64,000 nt of DNA from Flavobacterium sp. ACAM 123 (GTDB taxonomy: Bacteria; Bacteroidota; Bacteroidia; Flavobacteriales; Flavobacteriaceae). Position 1 is the stretch's first letter. The number at the start of each line of letters is the position of its first letter. Positions 42,327-51,136 of this stretch are shown here, piece after piece. A model generated the notes under the pieces. The model was not told where the DNA came from. It did not search any database and worked only from the letters and a program-made list of their open reading frames with translations. A program made the translations under genes and the position numbers. Where the stretch lies: the NCBI RefSeq assembly GCF_000264055.1, contig NZ_AJXL01000004.1, positions 1-64,000 on the forward strand, read 5' to 3'.

Positions 42327-43643
42327 TTACTTTCTTAGATTGTTAATGTAGTCAGCAACGGCGCTGTGCGATACTGTATTGTGTTTGAAGTGTTTTCTAA
42401 TTAGGATGCGCTCGTCCTCATTTGCTCCAAACTGGTTCAATATGTTGTTTAAATGCATTTTCATATGACCGTCTTGAATACCTGTTGTAGTTAAGGAACG
42501 CAAAGCAGCAAAGTTTTGTGCTAAACCAGCCACTGCAACAACCTCCATTAATTCTTTGGCAGAAGGATTTTTAAGCATTTCTAATGATAGCTTGACTAAG
42601 GGGTGTAACGTTGTAAGGCCGCCAACGGTTCCCAAGGCCAACGGTATTTCTAACCAGAATGTGAATATACCGTTTTCAATTGTAGCGTGAGACAAGCTAG
42701 AGTACTGACCTGATTTTGCTGCATAAGCATGGATTCCGGCTTCTACGGCACGAAAATCATTACCTGTTGCAAGCACTACCGCGTCGACTCCGTTCATAAT
42801 TCCCTTATTGTGGGTTACGGCTCTAAAAGGTTCTACTTCGGCAATTTGAACTGCTTGTACAAAGCGCTCGGCAAAATCTTGTGGATCGAGGATGTGTTTT
42901 TCGGCTAATTCGTTCACTGGACAGGAAACTTCGGCACGTACGGTGCAATTCGGCACATAATTGGAAAGGATACTCATGATGACCGTTATTTCTTTTTCTG
43001 ATTCTGAAAACAATGCGTAGTGCTGTGATTCTTCCTTTAATGTTTTGGCAAATTGCTCTAAACAGGAATTAATGAAATTAGCGCCCATGCTGTCTTTGGT
43101 TTCGAAAGTTGCATGAAGTTGGTAATAATTGGGAAGCAAGTCTGTTTTGTCCTGTAATACAATATCCAGAATTCCTCCGCCTCTTTTTTGCATGTTTTTT
43201 GTGATGCTTTCTGTGTCAGAAAAGAATTTCGCCTTGTTTTGAGCAAAAAATAATTGCAGTTTTGAAAGATCGCCTTTATAAAGAAAGTGTACTTGACCTA
43301 TTTTCTCCGTGTTGATCACCGTTGCTTTAAAACCACCTCTGGTAGACCAATAGTTTGCAGATTTAGAGGCGGCGGCAACAACGGAGCTCTCTTCGATAGC
43401 CATTGGAATGGTACTGTATTTTCCGTTAATTAGAAAATTTGGCGCTACGCCAAGGGGAATATAGAAATTAGTGATGGTGTTTTCTATGAATTCATCATGC
43501 AGTTTCTGTATTTTTTCATCTGTATTCCAATAATTTTTCAGTAAAGCAATGGCTTCTGAAGGAGTGGAAAAGTATTCCTTGGCAATCCAGTTTATTTTTT
43601 CTTCTTTGGATAATTTTGAAAATCCTGCAACGGGCTTATTCAT
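42327..43643 (-). CDS. Hydroxymethylglutaryl-CoA reductase, class II type
   Basis: Reduces HMG-CoA to mevalonate for isoprenoid synthesis. From ATG 43643 it has 438 residues, the class II length (no membrane domain). Visible motifs are the PLGVAPNFLINGKY and IPMAIEESSVVAAASKSANYW region with the catalytic Glu, DSMGANFINSCLE, the Gly-rich LGTVGGLTTLHPLVKLS, and AGLAQNFAALRSLTTTGIQDGHMKMH with the catalytic His. Two codons upstream a TTG is also in frame, but the ATG is chosen. A TATCTTTG promoter element lies 29 bp upstream. Confidence 0.93.
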   Translation of the reverse strand: MNKPVAGFSKLSKEEKINWIAKEYFSTPSEAIALLKNYWNTDEKIQKLHDEFIENTITNFYIPLGVAPNFLINGKYSTIPMAIEESSVVAAASKSANYWSTRGGFKATVINTEKIGQVHFLYKGDLSKLQLFFAQNKAKFFSDTESITKNMQKRGGGILDIVLQDKTDLLPNYYQLHATFETKDSMGANFINSCLEQFAKTLKEESQHYALFSESEKEITVIMSILSNYVPNCTVRAEVSCPVNELAEKHILDPQDFAERFVQAVQIAEVEPFRAVTHNKGIMNGVDAVVLATGNDFRAVEAGIHAYAAKSGQYSSLSHATIENGIFTFWLEIPLALGTVGGLTTLHPLVKLSLEMLKNPSAKELMEVVAVAGLAQNFAALRSLTTTGIQDGHMKMHLNNILNQFGANEDERILIRKHFKHNTVSHSAVADYINNLRK

Positions 43644-43671
43644 TCTCAATGTATTATAGTGTAATTAGCTG

Positions 43672-43679
43672 CAAAGATA
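43672..43679 (-). promoter_or_regulatory. -7 promoter element of the HMG-CoA reductase gene
   Basis: The minus strand reads TATCTTTG, a perfect TAnnTTTG match, with a weak ATGG in place of TTG at the -33 region. It lies 29 bp before the start codon at 43643 and suits that start. Confidence 0.5.
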
Positions 43680-43823
43680 CATTTTTAGTGCTTTTATACC
43701 CATTAAATTATGGTCATTAACGCGATCTCTTAAATATTGTTTCGAATATTTAACATATTAAATGAACCGTAATTGTAATTTTTTCACTAAAATTGGTCTC
43801 ATTTTTACATCTAAATTAATAGT

Positions 43824-45992
43824 ATGAAGTATAAACAATTTTCGGTGTTATTTTTATTTTTGTGTTTTACGGTTTTAGGACAACAAAAAATATCAGTAGA
43901 GCAAATATATAATGGTGCCTTTCGTGCCCAAGGAATGGATGAATTACAGTCCATGAAAAATACAAATCAATACACAGTATTGAACGTAGATCGCGCTTCT
44001 AGAACAATGCAAATAGATTTGTATGATTTTGCTAGTCTTAATAAAATGGCCACTTTAATAGACACTAAAGATCATGAAGGCATGCCCATGATTGACAGTT
44101 ATACTTTTGACGGGGAAGAAAAAATGATTTTAATCGCATGCAATTCAAATCAAATTTTTCGTCATTCTTTTACTGCTGACTACTATTTATATACTATTGC
44201 AACAAAAGCACTGACAAAGCTGTTCGATTTTCAGGTGCAGGAACCTACTTTTTCTCCTGATGGAAAAAACATCGCCTATGCTAAGGAAAACAATCTTTAT
44301 GTTTATGATTTAGCTGCAAAGGCAACTACTCAAATTACTACGGACGGCAAGAAAAATGCGATCATTAATGGTATCACGGACTGGGTTTATGAAGAAGAAT
44401 TTGCTTTTGTAAGAGCATTTGACTGGAGTAAAGACAGCAAAAAGTTAGCCTATATTCGTTTTGACGAAAGTCAGGTTCCGGAATTCTCCATGTCAATGTT
44501 TAACAAGGATTTGTACCCTACAGTAGAAACGTTTAAATACCCAAAAGCTGGAGAGAAGAATTCTCTGGTTTCTTTACATATATATGATGCAGCTTCTACC
44601 GCGACCAAAGAAATCAATTTGGGCAAGTATAATGATTTTTATATTGCCCGCATGGAATGGACAAATGATGCCAATGTTTTGTCAGCGCAGGTGTTAAACC
44701 GCCACCAAGACAACCTAGATTTGTTATTTATAGATGGGACTACTGGAGCAACAAAAGTAGTATTAAATGAAAAAGATAAAGCATATGTTGATGTTACGGA
44801 TAATCTTACGTTCTTAAACGACAACAGTTTTATATGGACTAGTGAGAAAGACGGTTTTAATCATATTTATTTATATGACAAGAACGGAAGATTACGCAAC
44901 CAAGTTACTAAAGGGAATTGGGAAGTAACTTCTTATTATGGTTTTGACGAAAAAACAAATACTGTTTTTTATCAATCTACCGAAAACGGATCAATCAACC
45001 GAGCCATTTATAGAATTGCGCTGAATGGAAAAAGTAAGTTAGCTTTATCCAACGAGATAGGAACAAATGACGCCACTTTTAGCCCTAATTACCAATATTA
45101 TATCAATACGTTTTCAAGTAGTGCTCAAGCAACGACCTATTCGTTAAATGATGCTAAAACGGGAAAGCAAATAAAAGTTATTGAGAATAATGCTGCATTG
45201 GTAACAAAACTTAAAGACTACAATTTACCTGAGAAAGAGTTTTTTGTTCTAAAAACCGAAAAAGGACACGAACTGAATGCATGGATAATGGAACCAAAAG
45301 ATTTTGACGCCTCAAAAAAATATCCTGTTTTTATGTATCAATACTCAGGACCCGGTTCTCAGCAAGTAGCCAATCAATGGAATTCATCAAATGACTACTG
45401 GTTTATGATGCTTACGCAACAAGGATATATAGTAGCTTGTGTCGATGGTAGAGGGACTGGTTTTAAAGGAGCTGACTTCAAGAAAGTGACTCAATTAGAA
45501 TTAGGAAAGTACGAAGTGGAAGATCAAATAGATGCCGCAAAAGTGATTGGAAATTATTCGTTTGTAGATAAGTCCAGAATAGGTATATTTGGCTGGTCTT
45601 ACGGTGGATTCATGGCTTCTAATAGCCTTTTCAAAGGGAATGATACTTTTAAAATGGCTATTGCCGTCGCGCCGGTAACAAACTGGAGGTTTTATGACAG
45701 TATTTATACAGAGCGATACATGCAGACTCCACAAGAAAATCCGAGTGGTTATGATGAAAACTCACCTATTAACCATGTAGACAAGTTGAAAGGTAAATTT
45801 CTTTTGATTCATGGTAGCGGAGATGATAATGTTCATTTACAAAATTCAATGCAAATGATAGAAGCATTGATTCAAGCGAATAAACAGTTTGATTCACAAA
45901 TTTATCCAGACAAGAATCACGGAATTTACGGCGGGAACACGAGAATTCAATTATATACAAAAATGACTAATTTCATTAAAGAAAACTTATAA
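43824..45992 (+). CDS. Dipeptidyl peptidase IV (S9B family)
   Basis: Removes N-terminal X-Pro or X-Ala dipeptides from peptides in the periplasm. The 722-residue protein has a signal peptide (1-19), an eight-bladed propeller (about 40-480) with the substrate-binding double Glu in DWVYEEEFAF, and a C-terminal alpha/beta hydrolase domain. The triad is Ser592 in GWSYGG, the Asp in GSGDDN (667-668) and His699 in DKNHGI. The next three genes are peptide transporters, so liberated dipeptides would be imported directly. Confidence 0.94.
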   Translation: MKYKQFSVLFLFLCFTVLGQQKISVEQIYNGAFRAQGMDELQSMKNTNQYTVLNVDRASRTMQIDLYDFASLNKMATLIDTKDHEGMPMIDSYTFDGEEKMILIACNSNQIFRHSFTADYYLYTIATKALTKLFDFQVQEPTFSPDGKNIAYAKENNLYVYDLAAKATTQITTDGKKNAIINGITDWVYEEEFAFVRAFDWSKDSKKLAYIRFDESQVPEFSMSMFNKDLYPTVETFKYPKAGEKNSLVSLHIYDAASTATKEINLGKYNDFYIARMEWTNDANVLSAQVLNRHQDNLDLLFIDGTTGATKVVLNEKDKAYVDVTDNLTFLNDNSFIWTSEKDGFNHIYLYDKNGRLRNQVTKGNWEVTSYYGFDEKTNTVFYQSTENGSINRAIYRIALNGKSKLALSNEIGTNDATFSPNYQYYINTFSSSAQATTYSLNDAKTGKQIKVIENNAALVTKLKDYNLPEKEFFVLKTEKGHELNAWIMEPKDFDASKKYPVFMYQYSGPGSQQVANQWNSSNDYWFMMLTQQGYIVACVDGRGTGFKGADFKKVTQLELGKYEVEDQIDAAKVIGNYSFVDKSRIGIFGWSYGGFMASNSLFKGNDTFKMAIAVAPVTNWRFYDSIYTERYMQTPQENPSGYDENSPINHVDKLKGKFLLIHGSGDDNVHLQNSMQMIEALIQANKQFDSQIYPDKNHGIYGGNTRIQLYTKMTNFIKENL

Positions 45993-46000
45993 TAGCATAA

Positions 46001-47503
46001 ATGCGTAATAGGATTCCAACGTTAGAAGAAATTCAAAATTTTGAAGGCAAATACCCGAAGCAATTATGGTATTTGTTTTTAGTCGAAATGTGGGAGCGTT
46101 TTTGCTTCTATGGAATGCGTGGGGTGCTTGCCATTTTTATGGCAGATAAAATTTTGGGCTTGGCTTTATCAGATAGGGATGCGAATTTAAAATATGGGGC
46201 TATTCAAGCTTTTGTCTATGCCTTTACTTTTATTGGAGGGATCTTTGCCGACAAGATTTTAGGTTTTAAAAAATCACTGCTTTTTGGCGCCAGCGTCATG
46301 ATTCTTGGGAACCTGATAATCGCATCTTCTCCGCTAGATTTTTTCTATTTGGGAATTACTCTTACAATTATTGGGACTGGTTTCTTTAAGCCAAATATTT
46401 CTTCAATGGTTGGGGACCTATATAAAGTAGGGGACAGTCGCAGAGATGCTGGTTTTGGATTGTTTTATTCGGGAATTAATATCGGAGCATTGTTAGGAGG
46501 AGCTGTTTGCGTGTATTTAGGAACAAGTCCTGACTATGGTTGGAGTTATGCCTTTTTATCAGCTGCAATTGTCATGGTTATTGGCTTAGTTACTTTTATA
46601 ATAACGAAACATTCCTTGGGGCCGATAGGGGATTCGCCGCTATTGGATCAGGCTTCTTCCAAAAGAACTACTAAGGAAGTAGCTGTTTATGTAGGGGCTT
46701 TATTTAGCATTCCACTTATTCTTATAATGATTAAAAACACCGATTATACTGATTATTTCATGTATGCCATTGGTCCATTTGCTATTTTATATTTTTTATA
46801 TGAAACTTTTAAAGAGCAAGAGGAAGCGTCACGAAAAAAATTAATTGCCGCCTTTATATTCATTCTTTTCTCTATTGTTTTTTGGGCATTTTACGAGCAA
46901 AGTGGTGGTTCTTTAGCGCTGTTTGCAAAAGACAACTTGCATAATGACTTGTTGTTTTTCGAAATCAATCCTAATATTGTTAACAATACATCTAATTCAC
47001 TGTTTGTCATTATTTTTAGTCCTATCGTAGGGCTAATCTGGTTGGCTATGGCAAAGAAGAAAATAGAACCTAATACGGTCATAAAATTCGGTATTGGTTT
47101 CTTGTTTTTAGCAGCTGCTTTTTATGTGTTTTATTACACCAGATTTTTTGCTGATGCGGAAGGTTTAACCTCTTTAAATGTTTTTACCTTGGCGTATTTA
47201 GTAATTACCTTTGGGGAATTAAGCTTATCGCCAATCGGATTGTCCATCATGACAAAGTTATCGCCAAAAAGATTATCGGGGATGATGATGGGAATGTGGT
47301 TTTTAGCAAGTGCCTATGGGCAATACGCTGCAGGACTGCTTGGAGCGGGGATGTCATCGCCGGATGAAAATGCCTCTTTAGTCACAAAGCTACAGGGATA
47401 TACAGAAGGATATTATCAATTAGCATTATATGCTTTAATTGCTGGTTTACTACTAATAGTAGTTTCTCCACTAATTAGAAAATTAATGCAGGAAGTCAAA
47501 TAA
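46001..47503 (+). CDS. POT/PTR-family peptide transporter 1
   Basis: Proton-coupled di-/tripeptide importer of the inner membrane, 500 residues and about 12-14 membrane segments. The POT signature is present: EMWERFCFYGMRGVLAIFMADK, the loop motif GGIFADKILGFKKSLLFGA, GTGFFKPNISSMVGDLY, FYSGINIGALLGG and the later GELSLSPIGLSIMTKLSPKRLSGMMMGMWFLA. It begins 8 bp after the peptidase stop, so the two are co-transcribed. It is somewhat divergent from the next two copies. Confidence 0.92.
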   Translation: MRNRIPTLEEIQNFEGKYPKQLWYLFLVEMWERFCFYGMRGVLAIFMADKILGLALSDRDANLKYGAIQAFVYAFTFIGGIFADKILGFKKSLLFGASVMILGNLIIASSPLDFFYLGITLTIIGTGFFKPNISSMVGDLYKVGDSRRDAGFGLFYSGINIGALLGGAVCVYLGTSPDYGWSYAFLSAAIVMVIGLVTFIITKHSLGPIGDSPLLDQASSKRTTKEVAVYVGALFSIPLILIMIKNTDYTDYFMYAIGPFAILYFLYETFKEQEEASRKKLIAAFIFILFSIVFWAFYEQSGGSLALFAKDNLHNDLLFFEINPNIVNNTSNSLFVIIFSPIVGLIWLAMAKKKIEPNTVIKFGIGFLFLAAAFYVFYYTRFFADAEGLTSLNVFTLAYLVITFGELSLSPIGLSIMTKLSPKRLSGMMMGMWFLASAYGQYAAGLLGAGMSSPDENASLVTKLQGYTEGYYQLALYALIAGLLLIVVSPLIRKLMQEVK

Positions 47504-47530
47504 AAACTAACATTAATCAAATTTAATTAT

Positions 47531-49048
47531 ATGTCGACAACTACTACAGACGCTCATTTAAACAAGAATCTTTTTGGTCATCCAATTGGGTTATTTATAT
47601 TATTTCTTACAGAAATGTGGGAGCGTTTTTCGTATTATGGAATGAGAGCATTACTTGTTTTGTATATGACTTCTTCAACATTAGGGGATGATGCAAGAGG
47701 GGCAGGTTTAGGATGGACAAGTCAAGAGGCTTTGGCATTATACGGTTGGTATACCATGTTAGTCTATGTGATGTCAATTCCTGGAGGAATGATCGCCGAT
47801 AAGCTGTTGGGACAAAAAAAGGCCGTTCTTTTAGGGGCGATAATCCTTTGTATTGGACATGGTGTTTTAGTATTAACAGATACTTGGGCTTTTTATACTG
47901 GGTTAGGATTAGTGATATTAGGGGTAGGTTTGTTGAAGCCTAATATTTCAACAATGGTAGGAGGGTTATATCCGCAAGGCGATATCCGACGAGATAAAGG
48001 ATTTAGTATTTTCTACATTGGTATCAATACAGGATCTTTATTAGCCACATTGGTAATTGGGTTTGTTGTGGTAGAATGGGGCTGGCATGCAGGCTTTGGT
48101 TTAGCTGGTATTGCCATGCTTTTAGGACTTGTTGTGTATATCTGGGGACAAAAATATTTAACCCATGTTGGTAATTTAGAAGTGCAAGAAGTAAATAAAG
48201 TGGATGAGTCTTCTTATGGGCGTCTTTTTGGAGATCTTCTTAAGTCTAAAACTCAATTGTTATTTACCGTAGTGCTTTTTGCTTTATCCTTATTTGGATG
48301 GTATAATTTAGGTTGGGCTTTTGGTTTACTGTTCCTATTTCTGACGATAATAGTAGCTTTAATGATGATGATTTACAAAGAATTGTCGTCGCAACAAGAT
48401 AAAGATCGTTTTGTGGTTTTGTTGTTGTCTTTTATTATGGTGATCATTTTCTGGGGTGCGTTTGAGCAAGCTGGAGGTTTGATGAATTTATATACGGATG
48501 CTAAAACAGACAGAATGTTATTTGGTTGGCAAGTGCCTACGGTTATGTTTCAGAGTTTAAATGCAGGATTTATAATCCTTTTTGCAACCGGTGTAGCTGG
48601 ATTTTGGGCAAAGCGCAAGCTGAAAGGAAAAGAGGCTTCTTCTATTTTTAAAATGGCTATTGGTATTATAATCATGGGTTTCGGGTTTCTATTTATGGTT
48701 TTTGCTGCTATGGAGTTTGAGAAATCAGGATCTTCAAGTATGATATGGTTAGTTATGGCTTATTTGTTTCATACCATTGGTGAACTTTGTCTTTCGCCTG
48801 TAGCATTATCATTTATTACAAAATTATCTCCGGTAAAATATGCTTCTTTAATGATGGGAGTTTATTTTGCAGCGACAGGATTAGGGAACAAAGTGGCCGG
48901 TATAATTGGTGAATCTGCCAGTGATCTTGGTGAATATTCAGTGTTTTTAGGGATTTTAATATTTACGGTTATTATCGGAGGAATATTTATGGTGCTGCTA
49001 AAGCCCTTAAATCGTTTAACTCATGGTGCGGAAGACAACGAAAAATAA
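47531..49048 (+). CDS. POT/PTR-family peptide transporter 2
   Basis: A second POT family protein of 505 residues with EMWERFSYYGMRALLVLYMT, GGMIADKLLGQKKAVLLGA, LLKPNISTMVGGLYPQGD, FYIGINTGSLLA and GELCLSPVALSFITKLSPVKYASLMMG. It lies 27 bp after the first copy and 36 bp before the third, in the same operon as the dipeptidyl peptidase. Several copies could widen the range of peptides or affinities. Confidence 0.92.
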   Translation: MSTTTTDAHLNKNLFGHPIGLFILFLTEMWERFSYYGMRALLVLYMTSSTLGDDARGAGLGWTSQEALALYGWYTMLVYVMSIPGGMIADKLLGQKKAVLLGAIILCIGHGVLVLTDTWAFYTGLGLVILGVGLLKPNISTMVGGLYPQGDIRRDKGFSIFYIGINTGSLLATLVIGFVVVEWGWHAGFGLAGIAMLLGLVVYIWGQKYLTHVGNLEVQEVNKVDESSYGRLFGDLLKSKTQLLFTVVLFALSLFGWYNLGWAFGLLFLFLTIIVALMMMIYKELSSQQDKDRFVVLLLSFIMVIIFWGAFEQAGGLMNLYTDAKTDRMLFGWQVPTVMFQSLNAGFIILFATGVAGFWAKRKLKGKEASSIFKMAIGIIIMGFGFLFMVFAAMEFEKSGSSSMIWLVMAYLFHTIGELCLSPVALSFITKLSPVKYASLMMGVYFAATGLGNKVAGIIGESASDLGEYSVFLGILIFTVIIGGIFMVLLKPLNRLTHGAEDNEK

Positions 49049-49084
49049 TAGCTTAAAATAAATTTACCCTAATACTTAAATAAA

Positions 49085-50626
49085 ATGAGTCAAAATACCA
49101 CCGACGAGTTTTTTAAAAACCCTGTTCTTGGACATCCTGCAGGATTGTTCGTATTGTTTTTTACTGAAATGTGGGAACGCTTTTCTTACTACGGGATGCG
49201 TGCCTTACTCGTGTTGTTTTTAACATCGTCACTTGCAAAAGGAGGATGGGCTTGGAGTATTGAGGATGCGATGGCGCTATATGGTACTTATACTATGTCG
49301 GTTTACTTCACTCCCGTAATCGGAGGCTTCTTAGCAGATCGTTATTTGGGATATCGTTGGGCTGTAGTGCTAGGTGCTTTGGCTATGACTTTGGGTCACG
49401 CCGCGATGGCAGTAGAAACACCCTTGTTTTTATATATTGGAATCGGGTTTCTTATTATTGGGAATGGCTTATTTAAACCCAACATGACCTCTATTATTTC
49501 TAACGCCTATCATGACCATCCCGAGAAAAAAGACGGTGCGTATTCCATGTACTATATGGGCGTGAATGCGGGTGCGTTCTTAGGTATTATGCTTTGTGGA
49601 TACATAGGGGAGAAAATTTCCTGGAGTTGGGGTTTTGGGTTGGCAGGGGTTTTTATGTTGTCCGGAATGTTACAGTTTTACTTTACTCAGGATATATTTG
49701 GAGATATTGGTTTGAAGCCAACTGCTGCATCGAAGCAGAAATCGAAAGAAAAAGCGTCGGCAGAGAATACCCCTGCAAATGTAGTTCGTGATCGAATTAT
49801 TGCAGTATTGATTTTTTCAGTATTTACCGTGTTCTTTTGGGCTGCATTCGAACAAGCGGGTGGCTCGATGACCATCTTTGCGGAGAAATTTACCCAAAGA
49901 AAGCTATTTGGGAGCAATGCCTCGTTGTTTAAAATTGCCGATGCACTATTGACAGTTATCCCTTTGATCATTATTACTTATGTGTTGATTAAATTGTTTA
50001 AACAAACTTTCAAAAAGTACGCTACGGGTAATATTATTTTGTCTGTTAGTTTTGTAATAATATGGGGTATCGTAATATGGAAAGTAGGTAGAGAATATTC
50101 TGCTGAGTCTACAGAGGTTCCAGCAACATGGTTTGGAATTTTAAACTCTTTATTTATTGTGGGTTTTGCGCCGGCTTTTTCAAAATGGTGGGAAAGTAAA
50201 TATAATATTTCAGGTCCAATGAAATTTGGATTAGGACTTACCTTGTTGGGATTAGGTTTTGGATTCTTAGCATATGGAAGTATGGGTATTGATACGGACT
50301 CAGTCGTGAGAGTAAGCATGTTTTGGCTGATAGCGGCTTATTTATTTCACACTTTGGGTGAATTATGTATTTCTCCAGTAGGCTTGTCTTATGTGAGCAA
50401 ATTAGTTCCCGCAGCTTGGATAGGCATTATGTTTGGAGTGTATTATTTATTTATTGGAATGGGTAATAAACTGGCAGGTTCTATGGGAGGAATGATCGAA
50501 ACAATTACTGCCCAGTATAGCTTATCGACTTTTTTCATGATTTTTACAATAGTTCCCGTTGGAGCGGGTTTAATAATGATACTATTATCACCTCTTATGA
50601 AAAAGTTAATGCATGGTGTAAAATAG
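49085..50626 (+). CDS. POT/PTR-family peptide transporter 3
   Basis: A third POT family protein of 513 residues with EMWERFSYYGMRALLVLFLT, GGFLADRYLGYRWAVVLGA, NGLFKPNMTSIISNAYHD, YYMGVNAGAFLG and GELCISPVGLSYVSKLVPAAWIGIMFG. A longer hydrophilic loop (about 210-235, KPTAASKQKSKEKASAENTP) splits the two halves. It lies 36 bp after copy 2, and the thioredoxin-like gene follows 45 bp later. Confidence 0.92.
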   Translation: MSQNTTDEFFKNPVLGHPAGLFVLFFTEMWERFSYYGMRALLVLFLTSSLAKGGWAWSIEDAMALYGTYTMSVYFTPVIGGFLADRYLGYRWAVVLGALAMTLGHAAMAVETPLFLYIGIGFLIIGNGLFKPNMTSIISNAYHDHPEKKDGAYSMYYMGVNAGAFLGIMLCGYIGEKISWSWGFGLAGVFMLSGMLQFYFTQDIFGDIGLKPTAASKQKSKEKASAENTPANVVRDRIIAVLIFSVFTVFFWAAFEQAGGSMTIFAEKFTQRKLFGSNASLFKIADALLTVIPLIIITYVLIKLFKQTFKKYATGNIILSVSFVIIWGIVIWKVGREYSAESTEVPATWFGILNSLFIVGFAPAFSKWWESKYNISGPMKFGLGLTLLGLGFGFLAYGSMGIDTDSVVRVSMFWLIAAYLFHTLGELCISPVGLSYVSKLVPAAWIGIMFGVYYLFIGMGNKLAGSMGGMIETITAQYSLSTFFMIFTIVPVGAGLIMILLSPLMKKLMHGVK

Positions 50627-50671
50627 TTTTAAGGCATTATATTTGTTATAGACATGTTAAAAGAAGTAAAG

Positions 50672-51133
50672 ATGAAAAAAATACTTTTACTATTCGTTTT
50701 ATTTATAGGGATGCAAACGCTTCATTCACAAGAACTGAAATGGCATACCAATGTTAAAGAAGCTATTTCCATTGGAAATAAAGAACACAAGCCGTTGATG
50801 ATGTTTTTTACGGGCAGCGATTGGTGTGGATGGTGTATTAGATTGCAAAAAGAAGTATTATTGACACCAGAATTTGCAAAATGGGCAGTCGATAACGTTA
50901 TTCTTGTAGAGTTAGATTATCCAAGGAGAACTCCTCAAACTCCTGAAGTGAAAAAGCAGAATGACGAATTGCAGCAAGCTTTCGGAATACAAGGGTTTCC
51001 AACGATTTATTTTGCCAATGGTACAGATGCCGGAGGGAAAGTAAATTTTGAAGGTTTAGGTAATACCGGTTATGTTGCTGGCGGAGCCACAGCTTGGTTG
51101 GCTGTCGCAAATCAAATTCTTAAAAAGAAATAG
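50672..51133 (+). CDS. Exported thioredoxin-fold protein
   Basis: A 153-residue protein from the ATG at 50672, with a signal peptide (about 1-20, MKKILLLFVLFIGMQTLHSQ) and a thioredoxin fold. The redox motif WCGWC is in TGSDWCGWC, and the cis-Pro region is IQGFPTIYF. An earlier ATG at 50654 adds only MLKEVK. It is a periplasmic thiol-disulfide protein of the DUF255/thioredoxin_7 type rather than a classical cytoplasmic thioredoxin. It follows the third POT gene by 45 bp and may share its transcript. Confidence 0.87.
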   Translation: MKKILLLFVLFIGMQTLHSQELKWHTNVKEAISIGNKEHKPLMMFFTGSDWCGWCIRLQKEVLLTPEFAKWAVDNVILVELDYPRRTPQTPEVKKQNDELQQAFGIQGFPTIYFANGTDAGGKVNFEGLGNTGYVAGGATAWLAVANQILKKK

Positions 51134-51136
51134 TAC

